DNA from: Mycolicibacterium sp. BiH015
GTDB lineage: Bacteria > Actinomycetota > Actinomycetes > Mycobacteriales > Mycobacteriaceae
DNA: 64,000 bases
Direction: 5' to 3'
Assembly: GCF_027706845.1 (NCBI RefSeq)
Contig: NZ_JAQGCZ010000004.1
Location: 62,001 to 126,000 of the forward strand
A program made the translations under genes and the position numbers. Below, piece by piece: positions 18,523 through 27,096 of the stretch. The notes beneath the pieces were generated by a model that did no database searches, had not been told where the DNA came from, and saw only the letters and a list, made by a program, of their open reading frames with translations. Every line of letters begins with the position of its first letter. The stretch's first letter is position 1.

Positions 18523-18541
18523 TATAGAACGGCGTTATATA
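18523..18541 (-). promoter_or_regulatory. Probable TetR operator
   Basis: TATAGAACG-G-CGTTATATA forms 8 of 9 complementary pairs around a central G. Length, symmetry and the GAAC/GTT core are typical of TetR sites. It lies about 70 bp upstream of the hydrolase-TetR operon start and stands out from the GC-rich surroundings. Confidence 0.6.
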
Positions 18542-18604
18542 GGCATCGTGACACGCTTAACCGTCTAAGGGGCAGCGATATTCCGTGCCCGGCGCGTCTG
18601 GCGT

Positions 18605-20416
18605 CTAGGTCGACGTCGAGGTGGCTGCCGGCTGCCGCGTCGGGGTGATCCGGTTCTTGACTCCGTAGACGGAGGCTCGATCGAGCAGCTCCTGGTAGAA
18701 CTCGTCCGAGACGATGGGATCTCGGCTGAGCAGGAACCCGCTGAAGCCGGTGGGGTCGGTGACGACGGCCCACCCGTAGTCCGGATCCAGATCGACGATC
18801 CAGTAGTTGCCGGGCGGTCTCGTCGAGGCGGACCCGAAGAAGGCCACGTTGAGTTTGTTGTTGGCCTCGTCGATCGGCAGAGCCGACCCGACGATGGTGG
18901 ATTTCGGGCCGTTGTTGACGAAGTAGTTGCCGGAGTTCTCGACCTTGATCGACCCGTCGGGGTTGAGGCTGTACACCGCCGTGGTGTTGACGAGCCCGAT
19001 CGAGAAGAACTGCTTGACGCTACCGACCTCGAACCACGTGCCCAGGTAGCGGTCGAGGTCGACGACGGGCGGGGGCGCCAGCACGACGCCGGCGGCTTCG
19101 CCCAGCACCAGGTATTGGTCGGGCGCACCGTAGATGCCGGTGCCGTCATCGGGGCCCAGGCCCTGATAGAGATCGTTGATCCAGCCGGTGGCCAGCGTGT
19201 AGACCGCCTGGGTGTTGCCGCGTGGAGAGATGCCGGTCACCAGTTGTGCGAAGAAGTCGAAGATCGCGTTACCGCCGATCAGCGAATCGGCATGGGACCC
19301 GCCCGCCAGCGTCACGCCCACGAACTGGCCGGGGCGCGCGGCGACCAGCTCCTGCGTCGTCGAGCCGCCCGAATTGAACGGCTGGGGCGGCGCCGCAATC
19401 TGGTAGACGGGCACGAACGGATCGTCGAGCTTCTGCAGCGCGCTGGGCACGACGCCGTCCAAGGCGAAGCCGTCGAACATCACGACACCGCGCAGCGCGT
19501 CGCTGCCAGGCGCGTCGTCGACGTAGTAGCCGCCGACGGCGGTGGCGAATCCACCGCCTGCTGATTGGCCGGACATCACGAAGTCCTCGGGCAGCACACC
19601 CGAGTACCCGGCCAGGGCGGCACTCGAGGTCAGCGAGCTGCGCTCGCCGAGGAACATCGAGGCCACCGCCTGCTGCATCGGCACACCGTTGATCCAGCAG
19701 CTCGAGCATCGGAGCGGGAAGGACGAAATGAAGGGGGTCACGACGATGCTGTTCGTCTGCAGCGACAGCGTCTGCGCCAGCTTCGACATCGAGGACCGGT
19801 TGCCCAGGAAACCGTGCTGCAGCCAGATCACCCCGGTCGCCGCGACCGAGCCGTCCGACTGGGTCGGGAGGTACCAACTCGCGCGCGTCTTATAACCCTT
19901 GTCGCCCACCGGAATCGTCAGGGCGGCCTGACCGGTCGTGACGCCGGTTACGCCTGCTGGGATGGCCTGAGCAGGGGCAGTGGCGCTTTCGGTGGTGGCC
20001 TCGTCAACGGGTTCTGAGGTGTCTTCGACCGCTTTCGCGTTGTCGGTCTCGCTGTCGGTGGTGGGGGGTTCGGTGTCCGCCTGCGTTTCAGCCGGGCTGT
20101 CCGCCTCGGCGCTCTCGGCATCGGGTTCGGAGGGCGAATCCTGTTCGCGGGCAACATCTTCTGGGCTGTCGCTGTCCGCCGCGTCCGCCCGGTCGCGCTT
20201 GGTGGTGCCTCGCCGGTCGTTCTCGGACTCCGGCGACGACAACGAGCTGGACTCGTCGTCGTGGTCGGTGGTCGTGCCCGCCGCCTGACTCGACGATTCC
20301 GCACCGCCGTCGGGGGTGTCGCTGTCGGCGGCTGCCACGCCCTGGCCCGCGCCGAACGCGATGCATGCGCCTGCACCGAAGGTTCCCAGCCAGAGCGCCC
20401 AGTGTCGTGACGTCAC
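18605..20416 (-). CDS. Secreted alpha/beta hydrolase-lipocalin fusion with acidic linker
   Basis: A 603-residue exported protein from the GTG at 20416. Residues 1-30 are a signal peptide (cleavage near VAAA-D). Residues 31-150 are a disordered Ser/Asp/Glu/Thr linker with one basic knot (T-K-R-D-R). Residues 160-445 form an alpha/beta hydrolase resembling PHB-depolymerase or cutinase-type esterases, with Ser285 in G-Q-S-A-G and His375 in G-G-S-H-A as probable catalytic residues and a Cys pair at 237/240. Residues 448-595 are a Blc/apolipoprotein D-type lipocalin, with G-T-W at 459-461. The frame is open upstream to 21091 but there it only mirrors the opposite-strand repeat gene. An esterase joined to a lipid carrier suggests lipid or polyester turnover at the surface. 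Confidence 0.8.
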   Translation of the reverse strand: MTSRHWALWLGTFGAGACIAFGAGQGVAAADSDTPDGGAESSSQAAGTTTDHDDESSSLSSPESENDRRGTTKRDRADAADSDSPEDVAREQDSPSEPDAESAEADSPAETQADTEPPTTDSETDNAKAVEDTSEPVDEATTESATAPAQAIPAGVTGVTTGQAALTIPVGDKGYKTRASWYLPTQSDGSVAATGVIWLQHGFLGNRSSMSKLAQTLSLQTNSIVVTPFISSFPLRCSSCWINGVPMQQAVASMFLGERSSLTSSAALAGYSGVLPEDFVMSGQSAGGGFATAVGGYYVDDAPGSDALRGVVMFDGFALDGVVPSALQKLDDPFVPVYQIAAPPQPFNSGGSTTQELVAARPGQFVGVTLAGGSHADSLIGGNAIFDFFAQLVTGISPRGNTQAVYTLATGWINDLYQGLGPDDGTGIYGAPDQYLVLGEAAGVVLAPPPVVDLDRYLGTWFEVGSVKQFFSIGLVNTTAVYSLNPDGSIKVENSGNYFVNNGPKSTIVGSALPIDEANNKLNVAFFGSASTRPPGNYWIVDLDPDYGWAVVTDPTGFSGFLLSRDPIVSDEFYQELLDRASVYGVKNRITPTRQPAATSTST

Positions 20417-20572
20417 GGCGGGGAATGTAGCCCGGCATCGCGGTGAGCCCGAAGGAAATGTCGCAAACGTCAGCGACCCGTCACACTCCCTCAGCGTCTC
20501 GTTCGCCTTACGCGTGACGGCCGGCGCGCAAAAGGTGTGTTTGAGTTCACAGTAGCGGGGTAAAAGGCGCCC

Positions 20573-21046
20573 ATGCTGCAGAAACACTGGAAGCTCGGTC
20601 CCGCAGTGGCGGCCTGCGCCGCCGCAACCGCCTTTGCCGTCGCTCCGCTGGCTGCCGCCGGGGGCCCGCCGGGATGCGTCGATCCGTATGGCACGGGATG
20701 CGCTGCACCCCCGGCGCCCGGCTACGCCCCGCCTGCCGGTTGGGCCCCGCCGCCCCCGGCACCCGGCTACGTGCCTCCGCCCGCGCCGGGCGTTGCCGGC
20801 GCGATTCCGGGTGGTCCCGGTGGCGTGGCTGGTCCGGGCGGAGCTGCGGGCGCGATCCCCGGCGGACCGGCCGGTGCAGCCGGCCCGGGCGGCGCCGCGG
20901 GTGCAATCCCCGGTGGCCCCGGCGGCGTAGCCGGCCCGGGTGGTGCCGCGGGCGCCATCCCCGGTGGACCAAGCGGCGTGGCCGGCCCGGGCGGCGCGTC
21001 GGGCTGCATCCCCGGTGTGGGTTGCGGCAGCGTCCCCGCGCCCTGA
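20573..21046 (+). CDS. Secreted glycine/proline-rich repeat protein
   Basis: A 157-residue exported protein with a signal peptide (residues 1-28, cleavage near LAAA-G). A Pro-rich segment with G-Y-A-P-P / G-Y-V-P-P motifs follows. Residues 76-143 are four tandem 17-residue units of consensus GAIPGGPGGVAGPGGAA, and the end is short and Cys-containing (G-C-I-P-G-V-G-C-G). There are four cysteines in two pairs, before and after the repeats. The repeats look elastin- or collagen-like but are not Gly-X-Y. The function is unknown; a structural surface role is a guess. It is divergent from the hydrolase-lipocalin gene. Confidence 0.75.
   Translation: MLQKHWKLGPAVAACAAATAFAVAPLAAAGGPPGCVDPYGTGCAAPPAPGYAPPAGWAPPPPAPGYVPPPAPGVAGAIPGGPGGVAGPGGAAGAIPGGPAGAAGPGGAAGAIPGGPGGVAGPGGAAGAIPGGPSGVAGPGGASGCIPGVGCGSVPAP
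20798..21001 (+). repeat. Four 51-bp in-frame tandem repeats
   Basis: Four units of 17 codons (consensus protein GAIPGGPGGVAGPGGAA) inside the secreted Gly/Pro-rich gene. Units differ mainly at positions 8-11 (GGVA, AGAA, GGVA, SGVA). Synonymous sites differ between copies, so the array is not a very recent expansion. Confidence 0.85.
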
Positions 21047-21054
21047 CGAATCGC

Positions 21055-21921
21055 CTACGAGTCTGCCGGCGGGCGAGCGGCCAAGACGCACCGCACGCCG
21101 AAGTGATCCGACGGGAAGACCCGAGGGTGTTCAGGTGAAATCGGCTCGGTACCAAGCAGTTTGATGTCTTCGGGTCGCCACCGGTGTCCTTTGACCAGGA
21201 CGCGGTCGAAGCGGACATGGCGGTGCTTGCCGGTGCTGTCGTACCGCATGCCGTTGATCGAGGTGTCCTCGGTGTAGCCGTCCTCGCCGGGGCGCAGAGC
21301 CGGCCAGACGTCGAGGAAAGGCGCCTCGATGAGGTGGTTTTCCCGGTCGCGCATGTTGAAGTCGCCGAGCGCGACGGCGTCGGAGTCGGCATCGAGTGCC
21401 CGGAAGACCCGGCCGAACTGGCGTTCGCGCAGAGGGGCCGACCGTTTCCCGCTGTCGAGGTGCACCGAGCACACGACGGTTCGGGCACCGTTGACGAGGA
21501 GATCGGCTCGCAGGACGCCGCGCCGGGCACCGCTCGGGAGGCCGGTATACGTCACCGCCGACAGCGGCACCCGCGACAGCAGCAGCATGCCGTAGCTTCC
21601 GACTCCTCCACCGACGGCGGACGCGCTGACGTAATCCTCGCGAATCCAGCGCTGCGCCAAAAAGACCTCGAGCGCGGCGTCAGTGACCTCCTGGAACACC
21701 ATCACATCCGGCGCATCCGCGGCCAGCAGGTCGGCAATCGCCTGGTATCGGAGGCTGGCGAAGAACCGGTCAAACCAGATATTGAACGTCGAGACGGACA
21801 GGTGAGACCGGGGCACGTCGCGCGCCGGAGTTGCCGCCACCCATCCGGCGCTGGTGTCGAACCTGCGCACACCGATCCGACGACTGCGCCGCCACGCACC
21901 GAGCTCTTGGATCCATCGCAC
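21055..21921 (-). CDS. Endonuclease/exonuclease/phosphatase (EEP) family protein
   Basis: A 288-residue metal-dependent phosphodiesterase of the EEP fold. Motifs in order are S-V-S-T-F-N-I-W-F, V-F-Q-E-V (metal-binding Glu), V-H-L-D-S, A-L-G-D-F-N-M (Asp/Asn pair) and the C-terminal P-S-D-H-F-G-V with the catalytic Asp-His. The pattern is close to TDP2-like phosphodiesterases. There is no signal peptide, though the first 45 residues are basic and might be a longer-than-needed start. Its substrate (nucleic acid adduct, lipid or inositol phosphate) cannot be assigned. Its 3' end is 8 nt from the convergent repeat gene. Confidence 0.85.
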   Translation of the reverse strand: MRWIQELGAWRRSRRIGVRRFDTSAGWVAATPARDVPRSHLSVSTFNIWFDRFFASLRYQAIADLLAADAPDVMVFQEVTDAALEVFLAQRWIREDYVSASAVGGGVGSYGMLLLSRVPLSAVTYTGLPSGARRGVLRADLLVNGARTVVCSVHLDSGKRSAPLRERQFGRVFRALDADSDAVALGDFNMRDRENHLIEAPFLDVWPALRPGEDGYTEDTSINGMRYDSTGKHRHVRFDRVLVKGHRWRPEDIKLLGTEPISPEHPRVFPSDHFGVRCVLAARPPADS

Positions 21922-22085
21922 GATCGGTCGATGCTATCCGGTGCCCGGGTTCGACGGCGCGCCTGCTCAATCGTTTTGCCGTCGAGCACATCTCGTTTCC
22001 GAAGGCGTTCACCGGTACGCGACGCGAAACCGGCGTTGCGGGGGAATCACCGGTCAAAGCGCATGACGTCGATTACGGTGCTGCT

Positions 22086-22946
22086 GTGCCTGAATTCGAC
22101 CGCCGTAGTGCCCTGCTGATGATGGGCCTGGGTGTGGCCGCCGTGGCGACACCGCCCGGTGCCCACGCTCAGCCACCCGTCGTGCCCGTCGAACCCGCGC
22201 CGGAACTCGCACAACCAGCACCGGTGATGCTGTTTCAGGACGAGTTCGACGGACCGGCGGGATCACCACCGGACCCGGCCCGGTGGTTCATTGTTCCCGC
22301 CCGCGAGACGATCCGGAACCCCGTGGAATGGGACAAGCCGTTCAACATGGGCCGCTATGTCACCGACCAGGAACACGTGTTTCAGGACGGTAACGGCAAT
22401 CTCGTCATCCGTGCCACGCGCGGCGAGGGTGCCAACATCCAGGAGAAGTACGCCAGCGCGAAGATCATGGGACTGTGGCGCGGCGGTATCGGCACGACGT
22501 GGGAGGCGCGTGTCAAGCTGGACTGTCTGACCGATGGTGCGTGGCCGGCGTTCTGGCTCGTCAACGAGAATCCTGTCCGCGGCGGCGAAGTCGACCTCGT
22601 GGAGTGGTACGGCAACAACGACTGGCCGTCCGGAACGACGGTGCACGCACGGCTGGACGGCACGGCGTTCGCGACCAACCGCCATCCGGTCGACAGCGCG
22701 TGGCACACCTGGCGGATGACCTGGCAGCCCACCGGCATGTACTTCTGGAAGGACTACCAGCCCGGCATGGAACCGTTCTTCACGGTGCCGGCCAACTCTC
22801 TTCCCGACTGGCCTTTCAACGACCCCGGTTTCACGATGGTCCCCGTCTTCAACATCGCAGTCGGCGGCTCCGGGGGACGCGAGCCCGCCGGGGGAACCTA
22901 CCCCGCCGAGATGCGGGTCGACTGGATCCGGGTGTTCGCCAGCTGA
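22086..22946 (+). CDS. Tat-exported glycoside hydrolase family 16 protein
   Basis: A 286-residue secreted glycosidase related to the M. tuberculosis beta-1,3-glucanase-like Rv0315. The chosen GTG start gives a clean twin-arginine signal (D-R-R-S-A-L-L-M-M-G, cleavage near AHA-Q). The GH16 catalytic motif is G-E-V-D-L-V-E-W, with nucleophile Glu168 and acid/base Glu173. W-P-A-F-W-L and the strand around F-N-I-A-V-G-G also fit the family. The predicted role is cleavage of a beta-glucan. It is convergent with the chimeric glycosidase gene (15-nt gap), so two extracellular glycosidases sit side by side. Confidence 0.9.
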   Translation: MPEFDRRSALLMMGLGVAAVATPPGAHAQPPVVPVEPAPELAQPAPVMLFQDEFDGPAGSPPDPARWFIVPARETIRNPVEWDKPFNMGRYVTDQEHVFQDGNGNLVIRATRGEGANIQEKYASAKIMGLWRGGIGTTWEARVKLDCLTDGAWPAFWLVNENPVRGGEVDLVEWYGNNDWPSGTTVHARLDGTAFATNRHPVDSAWHTWRMTWQPTGMYFWKDYQPGMEPFFTVPANSLPDWPFNDPGFTMVPVFNIAVGGSGGREPAGGTYPAEMRVDWIRVFAS

Positions 22947-22961
22947 CTGTGGCGTGCGCCT

Positions 22962-25391
22962 TCACATCGCCGACGGTGTGCGCCGGAAGGGCCCAGCCTC
23001 CATCAGCGCAAGCGCGGCGGCTTTCAGGCTGAGATCCGTGCGCAGCACCCCGAAATTCTGTTCCCCGTCCGACGGATCCGTCCCACCGTCGACCAACTCG
23101 TAGTACATCAGCGGTCCCGCCCAGTTCCACTGCGCGACCTGGTCGCGGGCCGCCATGAGGATCGCCGCCTGCTGCGCCTCCGAGACCGCGTTCACGCTGG
23201 TTCCGGTCGGAGCGCCAAACTCGGTGATCCAGACCAGCTTGTCGCCGTCCCCGTGCGCGGCCATCACCGCCTGGAGTTCGGGCAGGTCGACAAAGCCGCC
23301 GATCTGGCGCTGCGCCGGGTCCATCGGCAGGTGGGGGTAGCTGTACGGATGCACGGCGATCCCGTCGGCCAGTTGCGCTGCCCCGTTGCTGTAGAGCTGC
23401 TCCAGGTACTCCGCCGGAGGGATCTCGTTGCCGGGCGTATCGTATTGCGGCCCAAGACCACCGATGAGAAGTGTGGCTCGCGGGTCGACGCCGCGGATGG
23501 ACGCCGCCGCTGTACGGAACAAATTGCCGTACTCGTCGGCATCGGGACGCGTTGGCCAGAACTTGACGGTGTTCGGTTCGTTCCAGATCTCCCAGCTGCG
23601 CACACCGAGCGGCGCGTAACGCTCGGCGGCCAGGCGGGCGAAGTTCCCGAAAGCCGCCAGGTCTTTGGGCCTGGAATGCCGAGGGTCCGGCAAGGAATTG
23701 GCGCCCGCAGGCTGTGCCCACGCCGGGGTGAAGCCGAGCATGACGAGCACATTCATGTTGTGGGCCACAGCCTCCCTGACGAGCAGGTCGGTCTGTTCCC
23801 ACTGCAACTTCCCACGGCGCGGCTCGACCGCGGACCAGTCGATGTCGATCCTGACCCACGTGACGTTCATCGCCGCCATCAGATCGAACTCCCGCTTGAC
23901 GGTCGCCGCGTCGGCACCACGCAGATGCAGGGTCATGCCGATGCCGCTGGCCGCATCGTCGTTGTTGAGGATCAGGTTGCTCTGCCCTGCCAGTTGGCCG
24001 TCGGTGGCGGTACGGACGATCAATGCGCCCACAGCGCTTGTCAGCTCGACATACACCGCCTCGTCGGGCTCGTAGTCGGTGTCGCCGTACACGGTGACCG
24101 GAATCGTCGCCGACGTTTGTCCCGGCGCGAAGACCACGGATCCGGTGGCGGCGGCGAAGTCCTCGCCCGCGGCCGCTTTGTATTGGAGACCAGGGAAATT
24201 GGACACCGCATAGTTGACGGTCACCGCGGTCGCGGATGCACCGGACAACTGAACCGCCACCAGTTCGACGCGTGTTCCGCCGTTGCCCTCTGTCACATAC
24301 GTGGCGCCGCGCGGGAACCCGACGGTGACCGACCCCGTCGTCCCGCCCTTGCCGGGCTTACCGCGGGTTCCCAACAACCCGGCGTCGCCCCCGGCCCCTG
24401 CGGTGGTCGCGGACAACAGCGAGACACCGGCGTCACCGCCGTCGCCGCCGTCGCCGGAGATCCGCCCACCCCGGCCGCCGTTGCCGCCATTGCCACCGGG
24501 AACACCGTCGCCGCCGTCACCGCCACGCCCGAAAAGTCCGGCGTCCCCGCCATTTCCCCCGTTGAAGCCGTGGCCCGCGCTGCCGCCGAGCAGTCCTGCG
24601 TTGCCGCCGTGACATGCTTGAGTTCCTGTGCAGGAGAGGGCATCCCAACTGAATCCGTTGCCGTACAGCAGTCCGGCATCGGGGTTCTCCGCGGTGCCGT
24701 CGCCGAACAGCCGGGTCGTGGGGGCCGCGGTCCGACGGCCGGTTGCGACGGCGGTGCTCAGCATCAAAGGGGCCACGGCCGGGGCGGCGGGGTCGCCCCC
24801 GGAGCTCTGAGAGTCCGAGTCCAGCCGGTTCGGGATCGGCGATGGCGCCGGGATGTGCTCCCCTGCCGTGGTGACAGGCGTCGGGGCTGTGACCTCGGCT
24901 GGTTCTTCCGGATCGTCGGCAGCGGCATCGGGCTCGACGCGGTCTCGGTCGCGCTTCGACGTCGAACGCGACGGCGCGCTGTCCTCGTCAACATCTTCGG
25001 CTTCGTCAGCGGCTTCTTCGGCGGCTTCGTCAGCGGCGCGGGAATCCTCGCCCGTACCGTCGGAGTCGGAGTCGGCCGCAGAGTCGGCGTCTCCCTTAGT
25101 CGTCGCGGAGGGCGCACCCTCTGACTCCGCGCCGGAGGAAGACGTCGCGCTGTTCGAACTATCGGTGTCAGCAAACGCAATAGCCGGCACCGAGGCGATC
25201 GCTGCGCCGATGCCGAGTGCGACGGCGAGTGCGCCCACCCGCCCGACATACAGGGAACTTGCGGACGAGCGGCCGGCACGCATTGCCCTGTTATCGAGGC
25301 GCGCGTCGTAGGCGCTTGCTTTCGATAGCCGGGGCGTGCGGCGGTGGGAAGCACCCGAAATCCAAAACGCCTGCCGCTGAGCTTTTTTCAT
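22962..25391 (-). CDS. Secreted chimera: acidic linker, PGRS repeats, Calx-beta, glycoside hydrolase
   Basis: An 809-residue secreted protein. The long signal region has a hydrophobic core at 50-74 (GRVGALAVALG...). Residues 76-165 are a Ser/Asp/Ala/Glu-rich linker with a K-R-D-R-D-R knot. Residues 240-350 are PGRS-type Gly-Asn/Gly-Asp repeats (G-G-N-G-G, G-G-D-G-G) without any PE domain. Residues 352-478 are a Calx-beta domain (D-T-D-Y-E-P-D-E-A). Residues 484-790 are a clan GH-A TIM barrel similar to GH39/GH5 enzymes, with acid/base Glu605 (W-N-E-P-N) and nucleophile Glu724 (I-T-E-F-G). A GGGGGA element precedes the ATG. It probably acts on a cell-wall or plant polysaccharide. Confidence 0.85.
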   Translation of the reverse strand: MKKAQRQAFWISGASHRRTPRLSKASAYDARLDNRAMRAGRSSASSLYVGRVGALAVALGIGAAIASVPAIAFADTDSSNSATSSSGAESEGAPSATTKGDADSAADSDSDGTGEDSRAADEAAEEAADEAEDVDEDSAPSRSTSKRDRDRVEPDAAADDPEEPAEVTAPTPVTTAGEHIPAPSPIPNRLDSDSQSSGGDPAAPAVAPLMLSTAVATGRRTAAPTTRLFGDGTAENPDAGLLYGNGFSWDALSCTGTQACHGGNAGLLGGSAGHGFNGGNGGDAGLFGRGGDGGDGVPGGNGGNGGRGGRISGDGGDGGDAGVSLLSATTAGAGGDAGLLGTRGKPGKGGTTGSVTVGFPRGATYVTEGNGGTRVELVAVQLSGASATAVTVNYAVSNFPGLQYKAAAGEDFAAATGSVVFAPGQTSATIPVTVYGDTDYEPDEAVYVELTSAVGALIVRTATDGQLAGQSNLILNNDDAASGIGMTLHLRGADAATVKREFDLMAAMNVTWVRIDIDWSAVEPRRGKLQWEQTDLLVREAVAHNMNVLVMLGFTPAWAQPAGANSLPDPRHSRPKDLAAFGNFARLAAERYAPLGVRSWEIWNEPNTVKFWPTRPDADEYGNLFRTAAASIRGVDPRATLLIGGLGPQYDTPGNEIPPAEYLEQLYSNGAAQLADGIAVHPYSYPHLPMDPAQRQIGGFVDLPELQAVMAAHGDGDKLVWITEFGAPTGTSVNAVSEAQQAAILMAARDQVAQWNWAGPLMYYELVDGGTDPSDGEQNFGVLRTDLSLKAAALALMEAGPFRRTPSAM
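24341..24674 (-). repeat. PGRS-like Gly-rich repeat region
   Basis: About 110 codons of GGN/GGD repeats inside the chimeric glycosidase gene, including G-N-A-G-L-L-G-G and G-D-A-G-L-F-G-R units of the kind found in PE_PGRS proteins. Here they act as a spacer between an acidic linker and a Calx-beta domain. Confidence 0.75.
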
Positions 25392-25764
25392 AGTCGTCCC
25401 CCGCTTCGGTCAAGTTCTGCGGTACCGAGCGAACTGCCTGCGTACTCGTTGGCTCGACAGCGAGCAGCGTATCTCCTGGGAGCGGTACGGCAAACTCGGT
25501 TCGCCCAAAATGGACACATTGTGGACAGCGATTTCGTCCCTGTCATCGGCCTCGCGGCCGACACGGCGGATTGATCTTGTAGCGAACGACGTACAGATTT
25601 CCCTGGGCGTCAATTACAGCGAAATCTGTTGGTCGGGCGCCCGACATCCCAGCCCAACTCCGACGCGGCGTGTCAACTGGCGAATGTGGTGAACGTGCCG
25701 GCAAAACCTTGGCCGAACCCGCGTTCGTGGCAAAGAAAGCACGCGCTGTCGAGGGCGGTTCTCG
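25392..25764. other. 373-bp intergenic region without a supported gene
   Basis: The region lies between the start of the chimeric glycosidase gene and the stop of the lipase gene, both on the minus strand, and should hold the glycosidase promoter. A 67-codon minus-strand frame at 25410-25613 has no ribosome-binding site and no recognisable protein character. A TCGGCC-TCGC-GGCCGA mini-hairpin is near 25546. I see no RNA gene or repeat. Confidence 0.5.
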
Positions 25765-26985
25765 TCAGGCGGTGAGCCATTCGCGGATCTTGAGGTAGAT
25801 CTCGGGGTGATTGAGCAGATCGAAGTGGTGCAGTCCGGTCAGAGTGAGTCCCGCGTCGTCGTCGAACGGGAGACGCCGACGCCGGCCGCGTCCGGCGGCG
25901 CTCGACGGGCGTACGAGGTGGTCGCCGAGCAGCACACCCATTGCCGCCGGTGCGGCGGACGTCGCGACGAAGTGGTAGGTGGCGCCGGGGAGAAAAGGAA
26001 CCTCCGTGCAACGGTCCCGTAGGAACTCATCAGGGTCGACTGAGTCCCAGTCGTCATCGAGGAGTGCCCCGTACCGAAGGTCTTTGATGCCGTCGCTGCG
26101 GAGGTTGAGCAGCTCGGCGACGGCACGGCTTTCACCGAACTTCGCCATGACCCAGGTTGCGACGTTCACGCCTTTCTCCAGGTCGGCGCCGAGGTGTGGC
26201 GACCCCAGGCAGACGACCTGACGTGTGCTCCTGGCCCAGCGGCGGTTCTGCTCATGGCCGTAGTGGCAGGCGCTGCGCACCACCAGACCGCCCATCGAAT
26301 GACCGATCAAAGCAACGCGGCGCACGGGCGCCGGCCATATCTCCACCAGGCGAGTCAGAAGTGCGTCGAGGCTGCGGCCATTGGTGGAGATGTGCAGGCC
26401 CGTGTTGTATCGGATGTCGATGGGGGTGAATCCGAGGTCCTGCGCGAGACGCTCGCCGTAGGGACGCTCGTCGAAGTCGGCGGTGATCCGGGGTGGGCGG
26501 CGCCAGGACGATTCCGTCTGACAGAGCCCGTGCACGAAAACTGCCAGCGCTTCGGTCGGTCGCGGGTAGGCCGCGGCGATCCCGTCGGGGGTGAGCGGAA
26601 CCGAACGTCCGGCTACCCGGATGGCCATCGGGGTGGCCAGGGGGCTGTCGCGCTCGGCGAGTTCGTCGCCGTAGATGCCGGCGAGCGCCGCGATGGCTTC
26701 GGCTACGCCCGGACGTTCGTCCAACGCGGGGTCGTCATCGAACGCCAGGCCTGCGGCGGCCCAGGTGCTGAGGGCAGGTGGGATGTGTCGCCCGGCGGAG
26801 TCGAGGGCGTCGTACACCGCACCGGCAATGGCGTCGTGGACGCACTCGACGGGGCGCGCGGCCGGACCGATCGAGGTGAAGACGCGACGCGCGATGCCGC
26901 GATGGGTGCCGCGGACCAGCGTGTTGAGCACGGTCAGGCCCTCGGCCGCAACATTCCCCAGCGCCTGCATATCGGAGGTTCGCAT
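25765..26985 (-). CDS. PGAP1-like alpha/beta hydrolase (lipase)
   Basis: A 406-residue hydrolase with about 140 N-terminal helical residues before the catalytic domain. The core starts at A-V-F-V-H-G-L-C. The nucleophile is in A-L-I-G-H-S-M-G-G-L-V, followed by L-G-S-P-H-L-G-A-D-L, the PGAP1/lipase-class signature, and ends with a His in G-L-H-H-F-D-L-L. There is no signal peptide. It is probably a lipase or esterase; the substrate is unknown. It is divergent from a lipoprotein gene (111-nt gap). Confidence 0.85.
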   Translation of the reverse strand: MRTSDMQALGNVAAEGLTVLNTLVRGTHRGIARRVFTSIGPAARPVECVHDAIAGAVYDALDSAGRHIPPALSTWAAAGLAFDDDPALDERPGVAEAIAALAGIYGDELAERDSPLATPMAIRVAGRSVPLTPDGIAAAYPRPTEALAVFVHGLCQTESSWRRPPRITADFDERPYGERLAQDLGFTPIDIRYNTGLHISTNGRSLDALLTRLVEIWPAPVRRVALIGHSMGGLVVRSACHYGHEQNRRWARSTRQVVCLGSPHLGADLEKGVNVATWVMAKFGESRAVAELLNLRSDGIKDLRYGALLDDDWDSVDPDEFLRDRCTEVPFLPGATYHFVATSAAPAAMGVLLGDHLVRPSSAAGRGRRRRLPFDDDAGLTLTGLHHFDLLNHPEIYLKIREWLTA

Positions 26986-27096
26986 GCACAGATCCCGGTT
27001 TCGGTGAACAAGTGTTCTCTGGAATATAGCCCGAATGTCGGGTTCTCAATCCGCAGTCTTCGGGACGGGCCGCCTCCGTCCATTTACCCTTCTTCA

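Noticed and set aside
20406..20417. CGTGACGTCACG palindrome overlapping the hydrolase-lipocalin start
   Set aside because: A 12-bp GC-rich palindrome over a GTG start is easily produced by chance and no partner copy or regulator was found.
23253..25124. 623-codon plus-strand frame over the chimeric glycosidase gene
   Set aside because: Antisense to a protein with intact catalytic motifs and signal peptide; the frame itself has no recognisable domain.
22962..25391. PE_PGRS family member
   Set aside because: There is no PE domain; the N-terminus is a classical signal peptide with an acidic linker, so only the repeats are PGRS-like.
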